DNA of 45,171 bases from Candidatus Parcubacteria bacterium (GTDB lineage: Bacteria; Patescibacteriota; Patescibacteriia; PEXW01): assembly GCA_003597955.1 (NCBI GenBank), contig QZJU01000019.1, forward strand, positions 1 to 45,171, in the 5' to 3' direction. Position 1 is the first letter of the stretch. Each line of letters begins with the position of its first letter. Below the pieces are notes generated by a model that saw nothing but the letters and a program-made list of their open reading frames with translations, made no database searches and was not told the origin of the DNA. The position numbers and the translations under genes are program-made. Positions 27,207 through 36,301 of the stretch are shown piece after piece.

Positions 27207-27280
27207 TGGTTCCGGGACTTGGATTCGAACCAAGATATTCAGGTCCAGAACCTGAAGTCCTACCATTAGACGATCCCGGA
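27207..27280 (-). tRNA. tRNA-Gln (anticodon CTG), CCA encoded
   Basis: Minus TCCGGGATCGTCTAATGGTAGGACTTCAGGTTCTGGACCTGAATATCTTGGTTCGAATCCAAGTCCCGGAACCA folds as cloverleaf. Confidence 0.93.
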
Positions 27281-27284
27281 ATAA

Positions 27285-28814
27285 TTAACCTTCGAATGCG
27301 TTGACAATTTTATCCCAAAGCTGATCCGCGGAGTTTCTAGGGCCGCTTTTGGTTTCCTGCGATACCGGCTTTGGCGGATAGGAATTTTGACTTTTCAAAT
27401 TAACATTGTCAAGTCTGGCGTTTAGGTCTAATTCCAGAATAACCTTGGCTTTTTTGCCGATTATGCTTTTGGCGGCTTCGGCCAAAAGCGCTCTTGCCTT
27501 TGGCGCGTTTAATTTTTCGACATGCAAAGTAAAAGGGCAGACGATCTGAAGCTCATCCTGGCTTAAACTTTTCGGCCGCACCATTTTTAAAGACAAAGCC
27601 AAAGCTGGCGCTTTCCGGCTGACTTCCTCCATCATTTGTTCCCAAATTTGAATCAAATTTAAATCAGCCGCCGCATTTTCGGTCTGCGTTTCAATCGGTT
27701 TGGTTTTGCTTTCCGGCAGGGGGTCGGGAGTTTGTGTTCCGAGTTTTTCGGAAGTTGATTCAATCACCGCCAGTTCCAAAGGCAATTGCGGCAATGGGCT
27801 GGCTAAGATGTATTGTTGGATGCTCAAAAAGATTTCCAAAAGCTTGACGATTTTTAGGGGAGTAAAAGCATTTAAGGCTTCAGCTAAATTTGGCTGCATT
27901 TGCGGCCGAAGATTCGGGCTTACCACCCGGTAAAGCAAACCATCTCGCAGTGTCCGAATTATATCGTTGCGGTAGGCTTCCAAATCAATGCCATTTTCAA
28001 CTTGGGCGCTTAAATTTTTTAATGCCGCAGCACGGTCATTCGTCAAAATCGACAAAATTAACTGCTCAACTGCGGCTTGGTTGGAACGCGGCAAAACCAA
28101 ATCCGCTTGCTCAAGGGTTATCTTTTTTTCGCCTAAAGCAAAGACCTGGCCCAAAACGCTTTCTGCATCGCGGCTGGAACCATCAGCCAGTCGGACGATT
28201 TCCTCAATCACATTGTCGTCAACCGTGAAGTTTTCCTGCTTAACAATCATTCGTAATCTCCTCGCCAGGGCTTCAGCCGGAATGCGATGGAAGTCGAATT
28301 TTTGACAGCGCGATTGGATGGTTTCCGGAACTTTGTGGATTTCGGTTGTGGCGAGCACGAAGAGCGCATGGGCAGGCGGCTCTTCCAAAGTCTTCAACAG
28401 GGCATTAAAAGCCGCCGTAGAGAGCATATGCACTTCGTCGACGATAAAGACCTTGTATTTCAAATTCGAAGGCGTAAAGCGGCTATGTTCAATGACTTCT
28501 CGGATGTTGTCTACGCCAGTGTAAGAAGCCGCGTCAATTTCCAAAATATCCAAAGCCCGGCCCTGGGTTATGCTCATGCAGGCTTCGCATTGGTTGTCGG
28601 GTTCGCCGTTTTTTGGCTTGAGGCAATTTATAGCTTTGGCCAACAGCCTGGCTGTGGTGGTCTTGCCCACGCCCCGCGGTCCGGAAAAAAGATAAGCATG
28701 GGAGATCTGGCTTTTTTGGATTTCGCTTAAAAGCGTGTGAGCGATATGCTCTTGGCCGATCAGGTCGGCAAAAGTCTGCGGACGGTATTTCCGGTACAAA
28801 GTATTAGAGCTCAT
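27285..28814 (-). CDS. dnaX: DNA polymerase III subunit gamma/tau
   Basis: NTLYRKYRPQTFADLIGQEHIAHTL...YLFSGPRGVGKTTTARLLAKAINC...FIVDEVHMLSTAAFNALLKTLEEPP. Confidence 0.97.
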   Translation of the reverse strand: MSSNTLYRKYRPQTFADLIGQEHIAHTLLSEIQKSQISHAYLFSGPRGVGKTTTARLLAKAINCLKPKNGEPDNQCEACMSITQGRALDILEIDAASYTGVDNIREVIEHSRFTPSNLKYKVFIVDEVHMLSTAAFNALLKTLEEPPAHALFVLATTEIHKVPETIQSRCQKFDFHRIPAEALARRLRMIVKQENFTVDDNVIEEIVRLADGSSRDAESVLGQVFALGEKKITLEQADLVLPRSNQAAVEQLILSILTNDRAAALKNLSAQVENGIDLEAYRNDIIRTLRDGLLYRVVSPNLRPQMQPNLAEALNAFTPLKIVKLLEIFLSIQQYILASPLPQLPLELAVIESTSEKLGTQTPDPLPESKTKPIETQTENAAADLNLIQIWEQMMEEVSRKAPALALSLKMVRPKSLSQDELQIVCPFTLHVEKLNAPKARALLAEAAKSIIGKKAKVILELDLNARLDNVNLKSQNSYPPKPVSQETKSGPRNSADQLWDKIVNAFEG

Positions 28815-28937
28815 AGTGGCTATATTTTACTCCACTTAAAATCATTAGTGAAGCGCTTTAGTTATGGTGCAATAATTCCCAATCGAATTCGGGGTTTTTG
28901 GCGGTTTTTTTAAAATATGTTAGCCTGTATTCTGCCT

Positions 28938-29939
28938 ATGAAAATAATTTTAGCCAAACCCAGAGGTTTTTGCGCGGGCGTTGACCGGGCGATCGACACC
29001 GTTGAATTAGCTTTGGAACTTTTTGGCAAGCCGGTTTATGTCAAGCATCAGATTGTCCATAATACCCATGTCGTCGCTGCTTTGGAAGCCAAGGGCGCAA
29101 TTTTTGTGGAATCGGTTTTGGAAATTCCCAAAAAATCAGTTTTGGTTTTTAGCGCGCACGGCGTACCGCCGGAAGCTTGGCAGCAAGCCCGCGCCAGAGA
29201 ACTGGAAGTAATTGACGCGACTTGCCCTTTAGTCACGAGAGTGCATTTTGAGGCTAAGAATTTCAGTCGCAAGGGTTACGATATACTTTTAATTGGTCAT
29301 CGGGGGCACGTGGAAGTTGTCGGAACCATGGGCGAGGCGCCCGGCAAAATTCAATTAGTCAATGATGTCAACGAAGCAAAAAAAATTCAAGTTAACAATC
29401 CTGACAAACTGGTGGTTTTGAGCCAAACCACTTTGAGCCTGGATGACACGGCAGAAATTTTAGAAGTTCTAAAAAGCCGGTTTCCAAAATTAGAAACGCC
29501 GCCAAAAGGGGACATCTGTTACGCAACAACAAATCGGCAAGCGGCAGTTAAGGCTTTGGCCAGCAGAGCGCAAGTAATTTTAGTGGTCGGTTCCAAGGAA
29601 AGTTCAAATGCGAATCGCCTGCGTGAAGTCGCCGAAGTTGCCGGTGCTAGGTCTTGGCTGATTAACGATCCCGGGGAAATTAAAACAGAATGGCTTGAGG
29701 GTGCAGAGAGTATTGGGATTACTTCTGGCGCTTCGACACCCGAAGATATTTTTGAAACCGTCGTGGCGACAGTTCAAAGGTTAACAAAAGGTGAAGTCGT
29801 CGAATTGGAACATTTGCGCGAAGGGGTCTGGTTCGCTTTGCCCGAAACGATTTTGAAATCAGCCAAGGACAAAAACTTGGGCGGTGCAATTTTAAAAAAG
29901 CATGAAATTGCTAAGCAAGCTAAAATGACGGTAAATTAA
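28938..29939 (+). CDS. ispH: 4-hydroxy-3-methylbut-2-enyl diphosphate reductase
   Basis: MKIILAKPRGFCAGVDRAIDTVELALELFGKPVYVKHQIVHNTHVV; ATCPLVTRVH; TSGASTPEDI. Confidence 0.96.
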   Translation: MKIILAKPRGFCAGVDRAIDTVELALELFGKPVYVKHQIVHNTHVVAALEAKGAIFVESVLEIPKKSVLVFSAHGVPPEAWQQARARELEVIDATCPLVTRVHFEAKNFSRKGYDILLIGHRGHVEVVGTMGEAPGKIQLVNDVNEAKKIQVNNPDKLVVLSQTTLSLDDTAEILEVLKSRFPKLETPPKGDICYATTNRQAAVKALASRAQVILVVGSKESSNANRLREVAEVAGARSWLINDPGEIKTEWLEGAESIGITSGASTPEDIFETVVATVQRLTKGEVVELEHLREGVWFALPETILKSAKDKNLGGAILKKHEIAKQAKMTVN

Positions 29940-29943
29940 ATTT

Positions 29944-30246
29944 ATGGTGACCAAAGCTCAAGTGCAGAAAATCTTAAGAACCTGTGATGATCCCGAATTA
30001 GGCGTCAATGTCGTGGACCTTGGCCTAATTTATGATATTCAAATTTCCAAAAAAGGCTTCGTTAAGGTAATCATGACTTTAACCACGCCTGGTTGCCCTT
30101 TGTTGGACTATTTCGTTGACACGACAGCCAGCAAAATTCGGGGTTTAAAAGGGGTAAAAGACGCCAAAGTGGAAATTACTTTTGATCCGCCTTGGGATAA
30201 ATCCAAGATGACAAAAATTGCTAAAGACCAGTTAGGCTTGGATTAA
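29944..30246 (+). CDS. MIP18/DUF59 family Fe-S cluster assembly-like protein
   Basis: ILRTCDDPELGVNVVDLGLIYDIQI...VIMTLTTPGCPLLDYFVDTTASKIRGLKGVKDAKVEITFDPPWDKSKMT. Confidence 0.9.
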   Translation: MVTKAQVQKILRTCDDPELGVNVVDLGLIYDIQISKKGFVKVIMTLTTPGCPLLDYFVDTTASKIRGLKGVKDAKVEITFDPPWDKSKMTKIAKDQLGLD

Positions 30247-30274
30247 AAACCCCCGCTTTTGTGGAAAAGCGGGG
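30245..30274 (-). terminator. Minus-strand intrinsic terminator
   Basis: Minus strand CCCCGCTTTTCCACAAAAGCGGGG followed by GTTTTTAATC. Confidence 0.75.
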
Positions 30275-30283
30275 AATCATAAG

Positions 30284-30447
30284 TTATTTATCCAATTTTT
30301 GGTCAAGTGAGCAGTCTGTTGTTGGGGTTGCTTTTGGCGGCGCCTGCTGGTCTTCAGTTTCATCTCCGAGCGGGTATCTGCCAGCTTGGATCATTCGGCT
30401 GATCCTTCTTTGCCACTTTTTTGTTTTTGAACATCTGGACTGTACAC
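30284..30447 (-). CDS. Possible 54-aa CDS requiring a -1 frameshift at an A6 run
   Basis: AAGGAGGAAAA SD then GTG; frame 0 VYSPDVQKQK, then -1 frame KWQRRISRMIQAGRYPLGDETEDQQAPPKATPTTDCSLDQKLDK ending just before a terminator. Confidence 0.35.
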
Positions 30448-30494
30448 TTTTCCTCCTTGCTAGAAGTAAGTTTTGGGTAAATAGGGCAAACTAA

Positions 30495-30752
30495 TTAGTC
30501 TGCCGGGGGTTTGGGGGTGGGTAAACTTGGCCCGAATTGAATTTGGTCGCGTTTAGCAAGCTCTTGGGCTCGCAAGTTGTAAATGCTGGTTGGATCAATG
30601 ACCCTAGGCGGGCCAATGATAGGCAAAGGCAATTGTGGTCCCGGATTCTGGGCAATCAGCATTGACGGATAAGTGTCTCCATCCATGATTGGTTCAGATT
30701 CGAGCGAACCTTGGGCATTGCCTAACTTTTTCCTTAACCAACTAAAGGCCAT
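30495..30752 (-). CDS. Hypothetical proline-rich small protein
   Basis: MAFSWLRKKLGNAQGSLESEP...; CAAGGAGGAAGC SD before ATG. Confidence 0.6.
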   Translation of the reverse strand: MAFSWLRKKLGNAQGSLESEPIMDGDTYPSMLIAQNPGPQLPLPIIGPPRVIDPTSIYNLRAQELAKRDQIQFGPSLPTPKPPAD

Positions 30753-30920
30753 GCTTCCTCCTTGATTTTGAAAGTTCAAAACAGCCAAGCTTTGGTTTTT
30801 AGATTTATAAGTCTAGCCTAATAATGAAAGAATGTCAATCCAGCACCACTTTCCGGCGAAGCGTTTACAATTGGACCAAGATATTCAATCAGGTAAATAA
30901 CTTTTGTTAAAATTTAAGAC

Positions 30921-30962
30921 TTTTAGCGGAAAGAGGTGCGGGGTCAACCCCAGACGCTAAAA
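30921..30962. promoter_or_regulatory. Inverted repeat upstream of the ZIP transporter promoter
   Basis: TTTTAGCG...GGGGTCAACCCC...CGCTAAAA nested palindrome ending ~22 bp before TATAAT (30985-30990). Confidence 0.45.
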
Positions 30963-30996
30963 TCACCATAAAAAATTCTTATGCTATAATTATAAC

Positions 30997-31746
30997 ATGA
31001 CAACAATTTGGCTATTTTCGATTTTGAGCGTCATTTTTATAAGCTGCGTTTCTCTCGTTGGAATTTTTACATTGTCATTTCAAGAAGCCAAGCTAAAAAA
31101 GTGGCTGCTGTATTTAGTGAGTTTTGCCGCAGGCGCAATGTTGGGTGACGGTTTTATTCATTTGTTGCCTAAAAGTTTGTTGGAAAATACTAAATCCGAA
31201 GCCGTCGGCTTTTCGATCCTAATTGGGATTGTTTTGTTTTTTATTCTGGAAAAAGTGATTTTTTGGAGGCATTGTCACCAACCGACAACTGAAAAGCATG
31301 TGCACAGCTTTGGCTTGATTAATTTAGTGGGGGATGGTTTGCATAATTTTATAGACGGCATAATTATCGCCGCCAGTTTTTTGGTGAGTCTGCCTTTAGG
31401 TTTGGCCACCAGCATCGCTGTGCTCGTGCATGAGATCCCCCAAGAGATTGGAGATTTTGGAGTTCTATTGCACGCCGGTTACACCAAGCGTCAAGCTATT
31501 TTTTACAATTTTTTGTCGGCCGCGGCCGCGCTTTTTGGTGCGGTGATTACCCTGATTGTCGGCGCTGGAGCCGAAGGTATCGTGAGCTTTCTGCTGCCTT
31601 TAACCATTGGCGGTTTTATCTACATTGCCGCGGCAGATCTTTTGCCGGAACTGCATAGGGAGAAACACACCGCCGAATCTTTTTTACAGTTGTTTTTCTT
31701 CCTGTTGGGTATCGGTTTGATGGCCCTGCTTTTATTACTCGAATAA
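30997..31746 (+). CDS. ZIP family metal transporter
   Basis: GAMLGDGFIHLLPKSL; LVGDGLHNFIDGIIIAASFLVS; AVLVHEIPQEIGDFGVLLHAGYTKRQA. Confidence 0.92.
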   Translation: MTTIWLFSILSVIFISCVSLVGIFTLSFQEAKLKKWLLYLVSFAAGAMLGDGFIHLLPKSLLENTKSEAVGFSILIGIVLFFILEKVIFWRHCHQPTTEKHVHSFGLINLVGDGLHNFIDGIIIAASFLVSLPLGLATSIAVLVHEIPQEIGDFGVLLHAGYTKRQAIFYNFLSAAAALFGAVITLIVGAGAEGIVSFLLPLTIGGFIYIAAADLLPELHREKHTAESFLQLFFFLLGIGLMALLLLLE

Positions 31747-31773
31747 CATTTTAAAATTTCGGGAAATTCATTT

Positions 31774-33120
31774 TTAGGAAATCGCAACGCTTTTAATAAA
31801 ATCAATCACTTCTTTGTGTTTGTCCGATAAAATTTTTTGGGTATCGCCCTCGACCGTGATTCTTAAAAGCGGTTCGGTATTGGAAGGCCGGACATTCACC
31901 CACCAGTCTGGGTATTCAATGGTCACCCCGTCCAATTCGTCTTGGCGGCCGTCTTGATATTTTATCTTCACCGCTTGGATGACTTCGGGAATGTTTTTGA
32001 CCACGATATTGGTTTCGTCAGCTCGGAAATAGGGATTTAAGCCTACAATAATTTCCGAAAGCTTTTTGCCTTCCTGGGAAATAAGCATTAGCAAAATCAA
32101 AAAAGAAATAAAACCCGAATCGGCGTAAAAATTATCTCGAAAGCTGTAATGGGCTGAAACTTCTCCGCCCATTATTCCGTTGTGATCACGTAGGCCGTTG
32201 GCGACATTCACAAAACCAACGGCGGTGCGGATTGGCCGGCCACCCCATTCTTTTATTCTTTGCGGTACGGCTTTACTGCATATGGCATTGTAGGCAATGC
32301 CGGCGCCCGGATTCCTTTCTAAAAAATACTTCGCCAAAACCAGCAAAGTTGTGTCGGCCCTAACAAATTCGCCTTTTTCGGTGACAAAGAAAAGCCGATC
32401 GGTGTCACCGTCCATGATAACACCAAAGTCCGCCTTGGTTTCCAAAACTTTAGCCTTGATTTGCGTCTGTGATTCAGGCAAAAGGGGGTTGGAAGGGTGG
32501 GCGGGAAAATTGCCGTCCAATTCAAAATTTATTGGGATTAATTGACAGGGCAGCTTTTCAAAAATCAAAGGCATTACTTTGCCGGCCATGCCATTGCCGG
32601 CGTCAACCACGATTTTAAAAGGCTTGATTTTGGAAATCTCGGTGAAAGCAAAAATGTGTTTTAGGTAGTCGGGCCAGAAGTCTTTTGGCGAAATTTTGCC
32701 GGGGACGGTCATGGCGAATTCCCGATCTTTAATGTATTCGTAAACTTCTTGACCCCGGACAATCCTTAGGCCATCCCGAAAAACCGTCATTTTTATACCA
32801 TTGTATTCTTTGGGGTTATGGGATGCGGTAATCATAACTCCGCCGTCGTATTTAAAGTGGCCAGTAGCAAAGTAGACCATGTCAATTGGAACTTGGCCCA
32901 AGTCGTGGATTTCCACGCCTTGGCTGGCCGCGCCTGCCATGAATCGCTCGGCCAATTTCGGAGAGCCAATTCGCATATCTCTGCCGACCACGATTTTTTT
33001 GGTTTTGGTTAATTGCGCGTAACCTTGGCCGACCACATAAGAAGTTTCGGGGTTAAGTTCGTCTGGATAGATACCGCGGACATCATAAGCTTTAAAAATT
33101 TTTGGGTTTAAGTTTGCCAT
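31774..33120 (-). CDS. Phosphomannomutase/phosphoglucomutase
   Basis: KAYDVRGIYPDELN; GVMITASHNPKEYNGIKM; GVIMDGDTDRLFFV; RPSNTEPLLRITVEG. Confidence 0.96.
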   Translation of the reverse strand: MANLNPKIFKAYDVRGIYPDELNPETSYVVGQGYAQLTKTKKIVVGRDMRIGSPKLAERFMAGAASQGVEIHDLGQVPIDMVYFATGHFKYDGGVMITASHNPKEYNGIKMTVFRDGLRIVRGQEVYEYIKDREFAMTVPGKISPKDFWPDYLKHIFAFTEISKIKPFKIVVDAGNGMAGKVMPLIFEKLPCQLIPINFELDGNFPAHPSNPLLPESQTQIKAKVLETKADFGVIMDGDTDRLFFVTEKGEFVRADTTLLVLAKYFLERNPGAGIAYNAICSKAVPQRIKEWGGRPIRTAVGFVNVANGLRDHNGIMGGEVSAHYSFRDNFYADSGFISFLILLMLISQEGKKLSEIIVGLNPYFRADETNIVVKNIPEVIQAVKIKYQDGRQDELDGVTIEYPDWWVNVRPSNTEPLLRITVEGDTQKILSDKHKEVIDFIKSVAIS

Positions 33121-33232
33121 TTTTTATATTGTTAAATTTTCAAAGTTAATCAAACTAAGACTTTTAGCCTAAATAATTATTTAAGTGAATTATAACCCAC
33201 AAGAAAAAATTTTTCCAAAGGTCTGTAGGCGA

Positions 33233-34162
33233 TTATTTATTAATTAAAAATTCAGTAAGCACAAAAAAGATCCAAAAAGCTACAAGCATTAAACTCTCCC
33301 TTTTTGATAGAGTTCGGCCGGTCCGCATGAAATGAAACAAAATAAACGCGGCCACAACCATAAACACGCCGGTGGAATAGATGATTTTTTGAGGAAAGGA
33401 GAAAGGATTTAGCAACGCGAGAATGCCAACCACTATGGTGGCATCGGCTAAAACCGTGCCAAGCACATCGCCGACGGCCAAAGAGTCGGCGCGCTGTTTA
33501 ACGGATCGCAAGGAAAAGAAGAATTCTGGCATGGTCGTGCCCAGGCTGACAATTAACATGCCGATAATAACCGGACTGACTTCAAACGAGCGGGCGAGCG
33601 AAGTTGCTGAAGTAACTGTGAAATGTGAGCCGGTTAACAACACCGCCATACTAAAAAGCAAAAGAAAGAAATTTTTCAGTTTGTTTTCCGCGTTGTCAAA
33701 AGATTTTCTGCCGTCAACTCCGTTTTGAAGGGAGATGTAATAAAATACACCGCCAGCGAGAATTAGCGCCAAGCCGTCAATGCGCGAGAAATTGCCGTCC
33801 AAGCCTAGGATTAACGGCAATAACAATAAAAATGGATAAACACTGTGGTGTTTTAGGATTTTGCTTTGAATTTTTAGTCCCCGGCTAGTCAAAAGAACAA
33901 TTACGGCAAAAACCAAGGTTAAATCCGCAATATTTGAGCCGAAAAGCATGCCTAAACCGAAAGCGGGGACGCCTTGAATGGCAGCATTTATGGAAATGAA
34001 AGTTTCCGGCAAAATTGAAATTATGGCGACGACGATAAAGCCGATTGTGTATTTTGACAATCTAAAACTTTCAGCTAAACGCGCGGCGAATCTCGTGGCC
34101 AGGGTAGCGCCCTTGATTACCAAAAAGAGCGAAACGCAGAAGATGAATAAGTTCGTTAGCAT
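33233..34162 (-). CDS. Sodium/calcium exchanger family (CaCA) membrane protein
   Basis: Two alpha repeats (FIVVAIISILPETFISINAAIQG; IGMLIVSLGTTMPEFFFSLRSVKQ); start set to MLTNLF. Confidence 0.9.
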   Translation of the reverse strand: MLTNLFIFCVSLFLVIKGATLATRFAARLAESFRLSKYTIGFIVVAIISILPETFISINAAIQGVPAFGLGMLFGSNIADLTLVFAVIVLLTSRGLKIQSKILKHHSVYPFLLLLPLILGLDGNFSRIDGLALILAGGVFYYISLQNGVDGRKSFDNAENKLKNFFLLLFSMAVLLTGSHFTVTSATSLARSFEVSPVIIGMLIVSLGTTMPEFFFSLRSVKQRADSLAVGDVLGTVLADATIVVGILALLNPFSFPQKIIYSTGVFMVVAAFILFHFMRTGRTLSKRESLMLVAFWIFFVLTEFLINK

Positions 34163-34208
34163 ATTCAGCAATACTTTTTTATTTGATCGGGGATCCGGCC
34201 TGCCCGCC

Positions 34209-34246
34209 ACCCGCCCGAACGACTGAAGTCGTTCAGTCGGGCGGGT
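34209..34246. repeat. Nested palindrome
   Basis: ACCCGCCCGA-ACGACTGAAGTCGT-TCAG-TCGGGCGGGT. Confidence 0.8.
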
Positions 34247-34377
34247 CGCTGCGCTTAGGCGCGGCAAGGCGGGGACTTGTTCCGCCATGGGGCGGGATGC
34301 CATCTACTTTTTCGATTTCATTAGATGGCGGTAAACCCTCAACCCGTGCGTCCCATAATGCGCTAGTTTTTGTGAAC

Positions 34378-34453
34378 TGGTCGGAGTGGTGGGACTTGAA
34401 CCCACGGCCTCAGCGACCCGAACGCTGCGCGCTACCAACTGCGCCACACTCCG
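34378..34453 (-). tRNA. tRNA-Pro (anticodon CGG), CCA encoded
   Basis: Minus CGGAGTGTGGCGCAGTTGGTAGCGCGCAGCGTTCGGGTCGCTGAGGCCGTGGGTTCAAGTCCCACCACTCCGACCA folds as cloverleaf. Confidence 0.95.
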
Positions 34454-34516
34454 TTATCATAAATCGAGATTATCTATATATTGACGAAATGTCAAAGTCG
34501 GGGTAAATTAAGATTT

Positions 34517-35218
34517 ATGTTAAACACCAAACAATTAGCTGTGCCTCAACATATCGGTTTTATAATGGACGGCAATCGCCGTTGGGCTAAAGAACGCGGT
34601 TTACACACGCTCGAAGGCCATCGGCGCGGCTATGACAATATAAAGAAAGTCTTGCAATGGTGCATTGATCGCGGCGTTAAAGTCGTTACGGTTTATGCGT
34701 TTTCCACGGAAAATTGGAATCGGCCGAAGAATGAAGTTAAATATCTGATGAGGTTATTGGCTTGGGCGTTTAAAAAAGAATTGATCGACTTGCAAAAGAA
34801 GAATGTTAAAGTGAATTTTTTCGGACGCTTGGAGGGTTTGCCGAAAAATGTCCAAAAGGAACTACTGGTGTTGCTTGAGAAGACTAAATATAATACTAAA
34901 GCGGTTTTGAATTTGGCAATCAACTATGGTGGCCGCGCCGAAATTCTTGACGCAATAAAAAAACTGATGAAAAAAAGTGCCGAGGCTTTTCAGCTGACTG
35001 AATTGAATTTCAGGAATTTTTTGTATAACAGCTCTGTACCTGATCCTGATCTTATAATTCGGACGTCTGGTGAACAGCGGCTCTCTGGGTTTTTGCTGTG
35101 GGAGGCGGCTTACGCAGAATTGTATTTTACCAAAAGGAAATGGCCGGAATTTTCTGAAAAGGACTTGGATGTCGCGATTGAAGATTTTGCTCAGCGGAAA
35201 CGGAATTTCGGAGCCTAG
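34517..35218 (+). CDS. uppS: Undecaprenyl diphosphate synthase (isoprenyl transferase)
   Basis: VPQHIGFIMDGNRRWAKERGLHTLEGHRRGYDNIKKVLQWC; VTVYAFSTENWNRP; DLIIRTSGEQRLSGFLLWEAAYAELYF. Confidence 0.96.
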   Translation: MLNTKQLAVPQHIGFIMDGNRRWAKERGLHTLEGHRRGYDNIKKVLQWCIDRGVKVVTVYAFSTENWNRPKNEVKYLMRLLAWAFKKELIDLQKKNVKVNFFGRLEGLPKNVQKELLVLLEKTKYNTKAVLNLAINYGGRAEILDAIKKLMKKSAEAFQLTELNFRNFLYNSSVPDPDLIIRTSGEQRLSGFLLWEAAYAELYFTKRKWPEFSEKDLDVAIEDFAQRKRNFGA

Positions 35219-35295
35219 GGGATTATTAGAAAGCCTGCGTTCAGCCTTTGGCTAAAAGCCAGGGCTTTTGTTATAATTTTAAGGCAAACGAATTT

Positions 35296-36297
35296 ATGAT
35301 CAGCCACCCCTTACTTCAACCAAAAAGAACTTCCTTACAAACCAAGATCGCGAATCTGGCGCAGGACGTTTCCACGCGGGAACCAGACGAGCTGGATAAG
35401 CCTTTAAGTATTTACAATAAAAATTGGGTATTGGTGATGACGATTTTCAGCCTGATTTCGGTTTTGGCGTTTATGTTGGTGCCTGTCATTACGCTGACTA
35501 CAGGCGAATCAACCACAAATTTTTTGGAGAATGTCAAAGATTTGGTTAATTTTGGCGCGCCGACTTTGCTGATCGTTGCCATTTTAGTTGGCACCACAGG
35601 TTATTTCGGTTATTCAAAAATCGCCTGGTGGCTAAGTTTTGGTTTTTGGGTGAGCATAGCGGTTTTGATAATCAATATTACCACCGGAGTAAATTGGCTA
35701 AACTTCGGCATTTTTTGGATAATCATTGGCACTTTGGTCGGAGTTTTACTTGGCTCGATTTTTGAACTGATTACCGCGTTCCGGCACCATCGGGAAACCT
35801 TTATTAAAGTTCTGTTGTTCATCGGTATCTTAGCTACAGCCGCGGCAAGTTTCGTTTCCATTCAAAACGGCTCCAAAAAAAGCGTTTTAGCGATTACTTT
35901 AGAAGAAGCGCAAAATCGGCTGGATTACGCGATTTTCAAACCCACCGACATTCCCGACCGCTTCAGCATCTACCAACCTTTTGTTTATGTCTCCAGGGAT
36001 AAGCTGCACATGTATTTTGGCGATGACCCTTATCCGCCGCCGCCAGTAATTGAATTTTTAAAGGGCTTGGAGGTGGTGGAAACGAAAGGAGTGGGGCAGT
36101 TACCCGAAGAATATATCAGCGATTATTCCAAAGTCATGATAAATGGTTCCGAGGGTCGCTATAGGGAAGATCGCGGTCGGACAATCGTCGAGTGGCAACA
36201 AGACAACACTTACATCATCGTAGCAAGTTATAGCCCCATCAACGGCAAAGAATTGCTGGACTTCGCCAGGTCTTTCGTGCCGCTTTACGCTCCTTAA
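35296..36297 (+). CDS. Hypothetical membrane protein with extracytoplasmic C-terminal domain
   Basis: Several TM helices then soluble domain; start set to MISHPLLQP. Confidence 0.75.
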   Translation: MISHPLLQPKRTSLQTKIANLAQDVSTREPDELDKPLSIYNKNWVLVMTIFSLISVLAFMLVPVITLTTGESTTNFLENVKDLVNFGAPTLLIVAILVGTTGYFGYSKIAWWLSFGFWVSIAVLIINITTGVNWLNFGIFWIIIGTLVGVLLGSIFELITAFRHHRETFIKVLLFIGILATAAASFVSIQNGSKKSVLAITLEEAQNRLDYAIFKPTDIPDRFSIYQPFVYVSRDKLHMYFGDDPYPPPPVIEFLKGLEVVETKGVGQLPEEYISDYSKVMINGSEGRYREDRGRTIVEWQQDNTYIIVASYSPINGKELLDFARSFVPLYAP

Positions 36298-36301
36298 ATA
36301 T

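Noticed and set aside
27181-27269. C-terminal WFRDLDSNQDIQVQNLKSYH of the recombinase ORF
   Set aside because: Read-through into the antisense of tRNA-Gln; not a genuine protein end.
30261-30494. Plus-strand ORF MEKRGIISYLSNFW...
   Set aside because: Starts within a minus-strand terminator and lies antisense to the SD-preceded minus-strand small ORF.
34163-34303. N-terminal extension of the CaCA exchanger ORF (MASRPMAEQVPALPRLSAAT...)
   Set aside because: Encoded by the GC-rich palindrome region; the transporter naturally starts at MLTNLF (34162).
34183-34506. Plus-strand ORF ending SEWWDLNPRPQRPERCALPTAPHS
   Set aside because: This is the well-known artefact of translating across the antisense of a tRNA (here tRNA-Pro) plus palindromic sequence.
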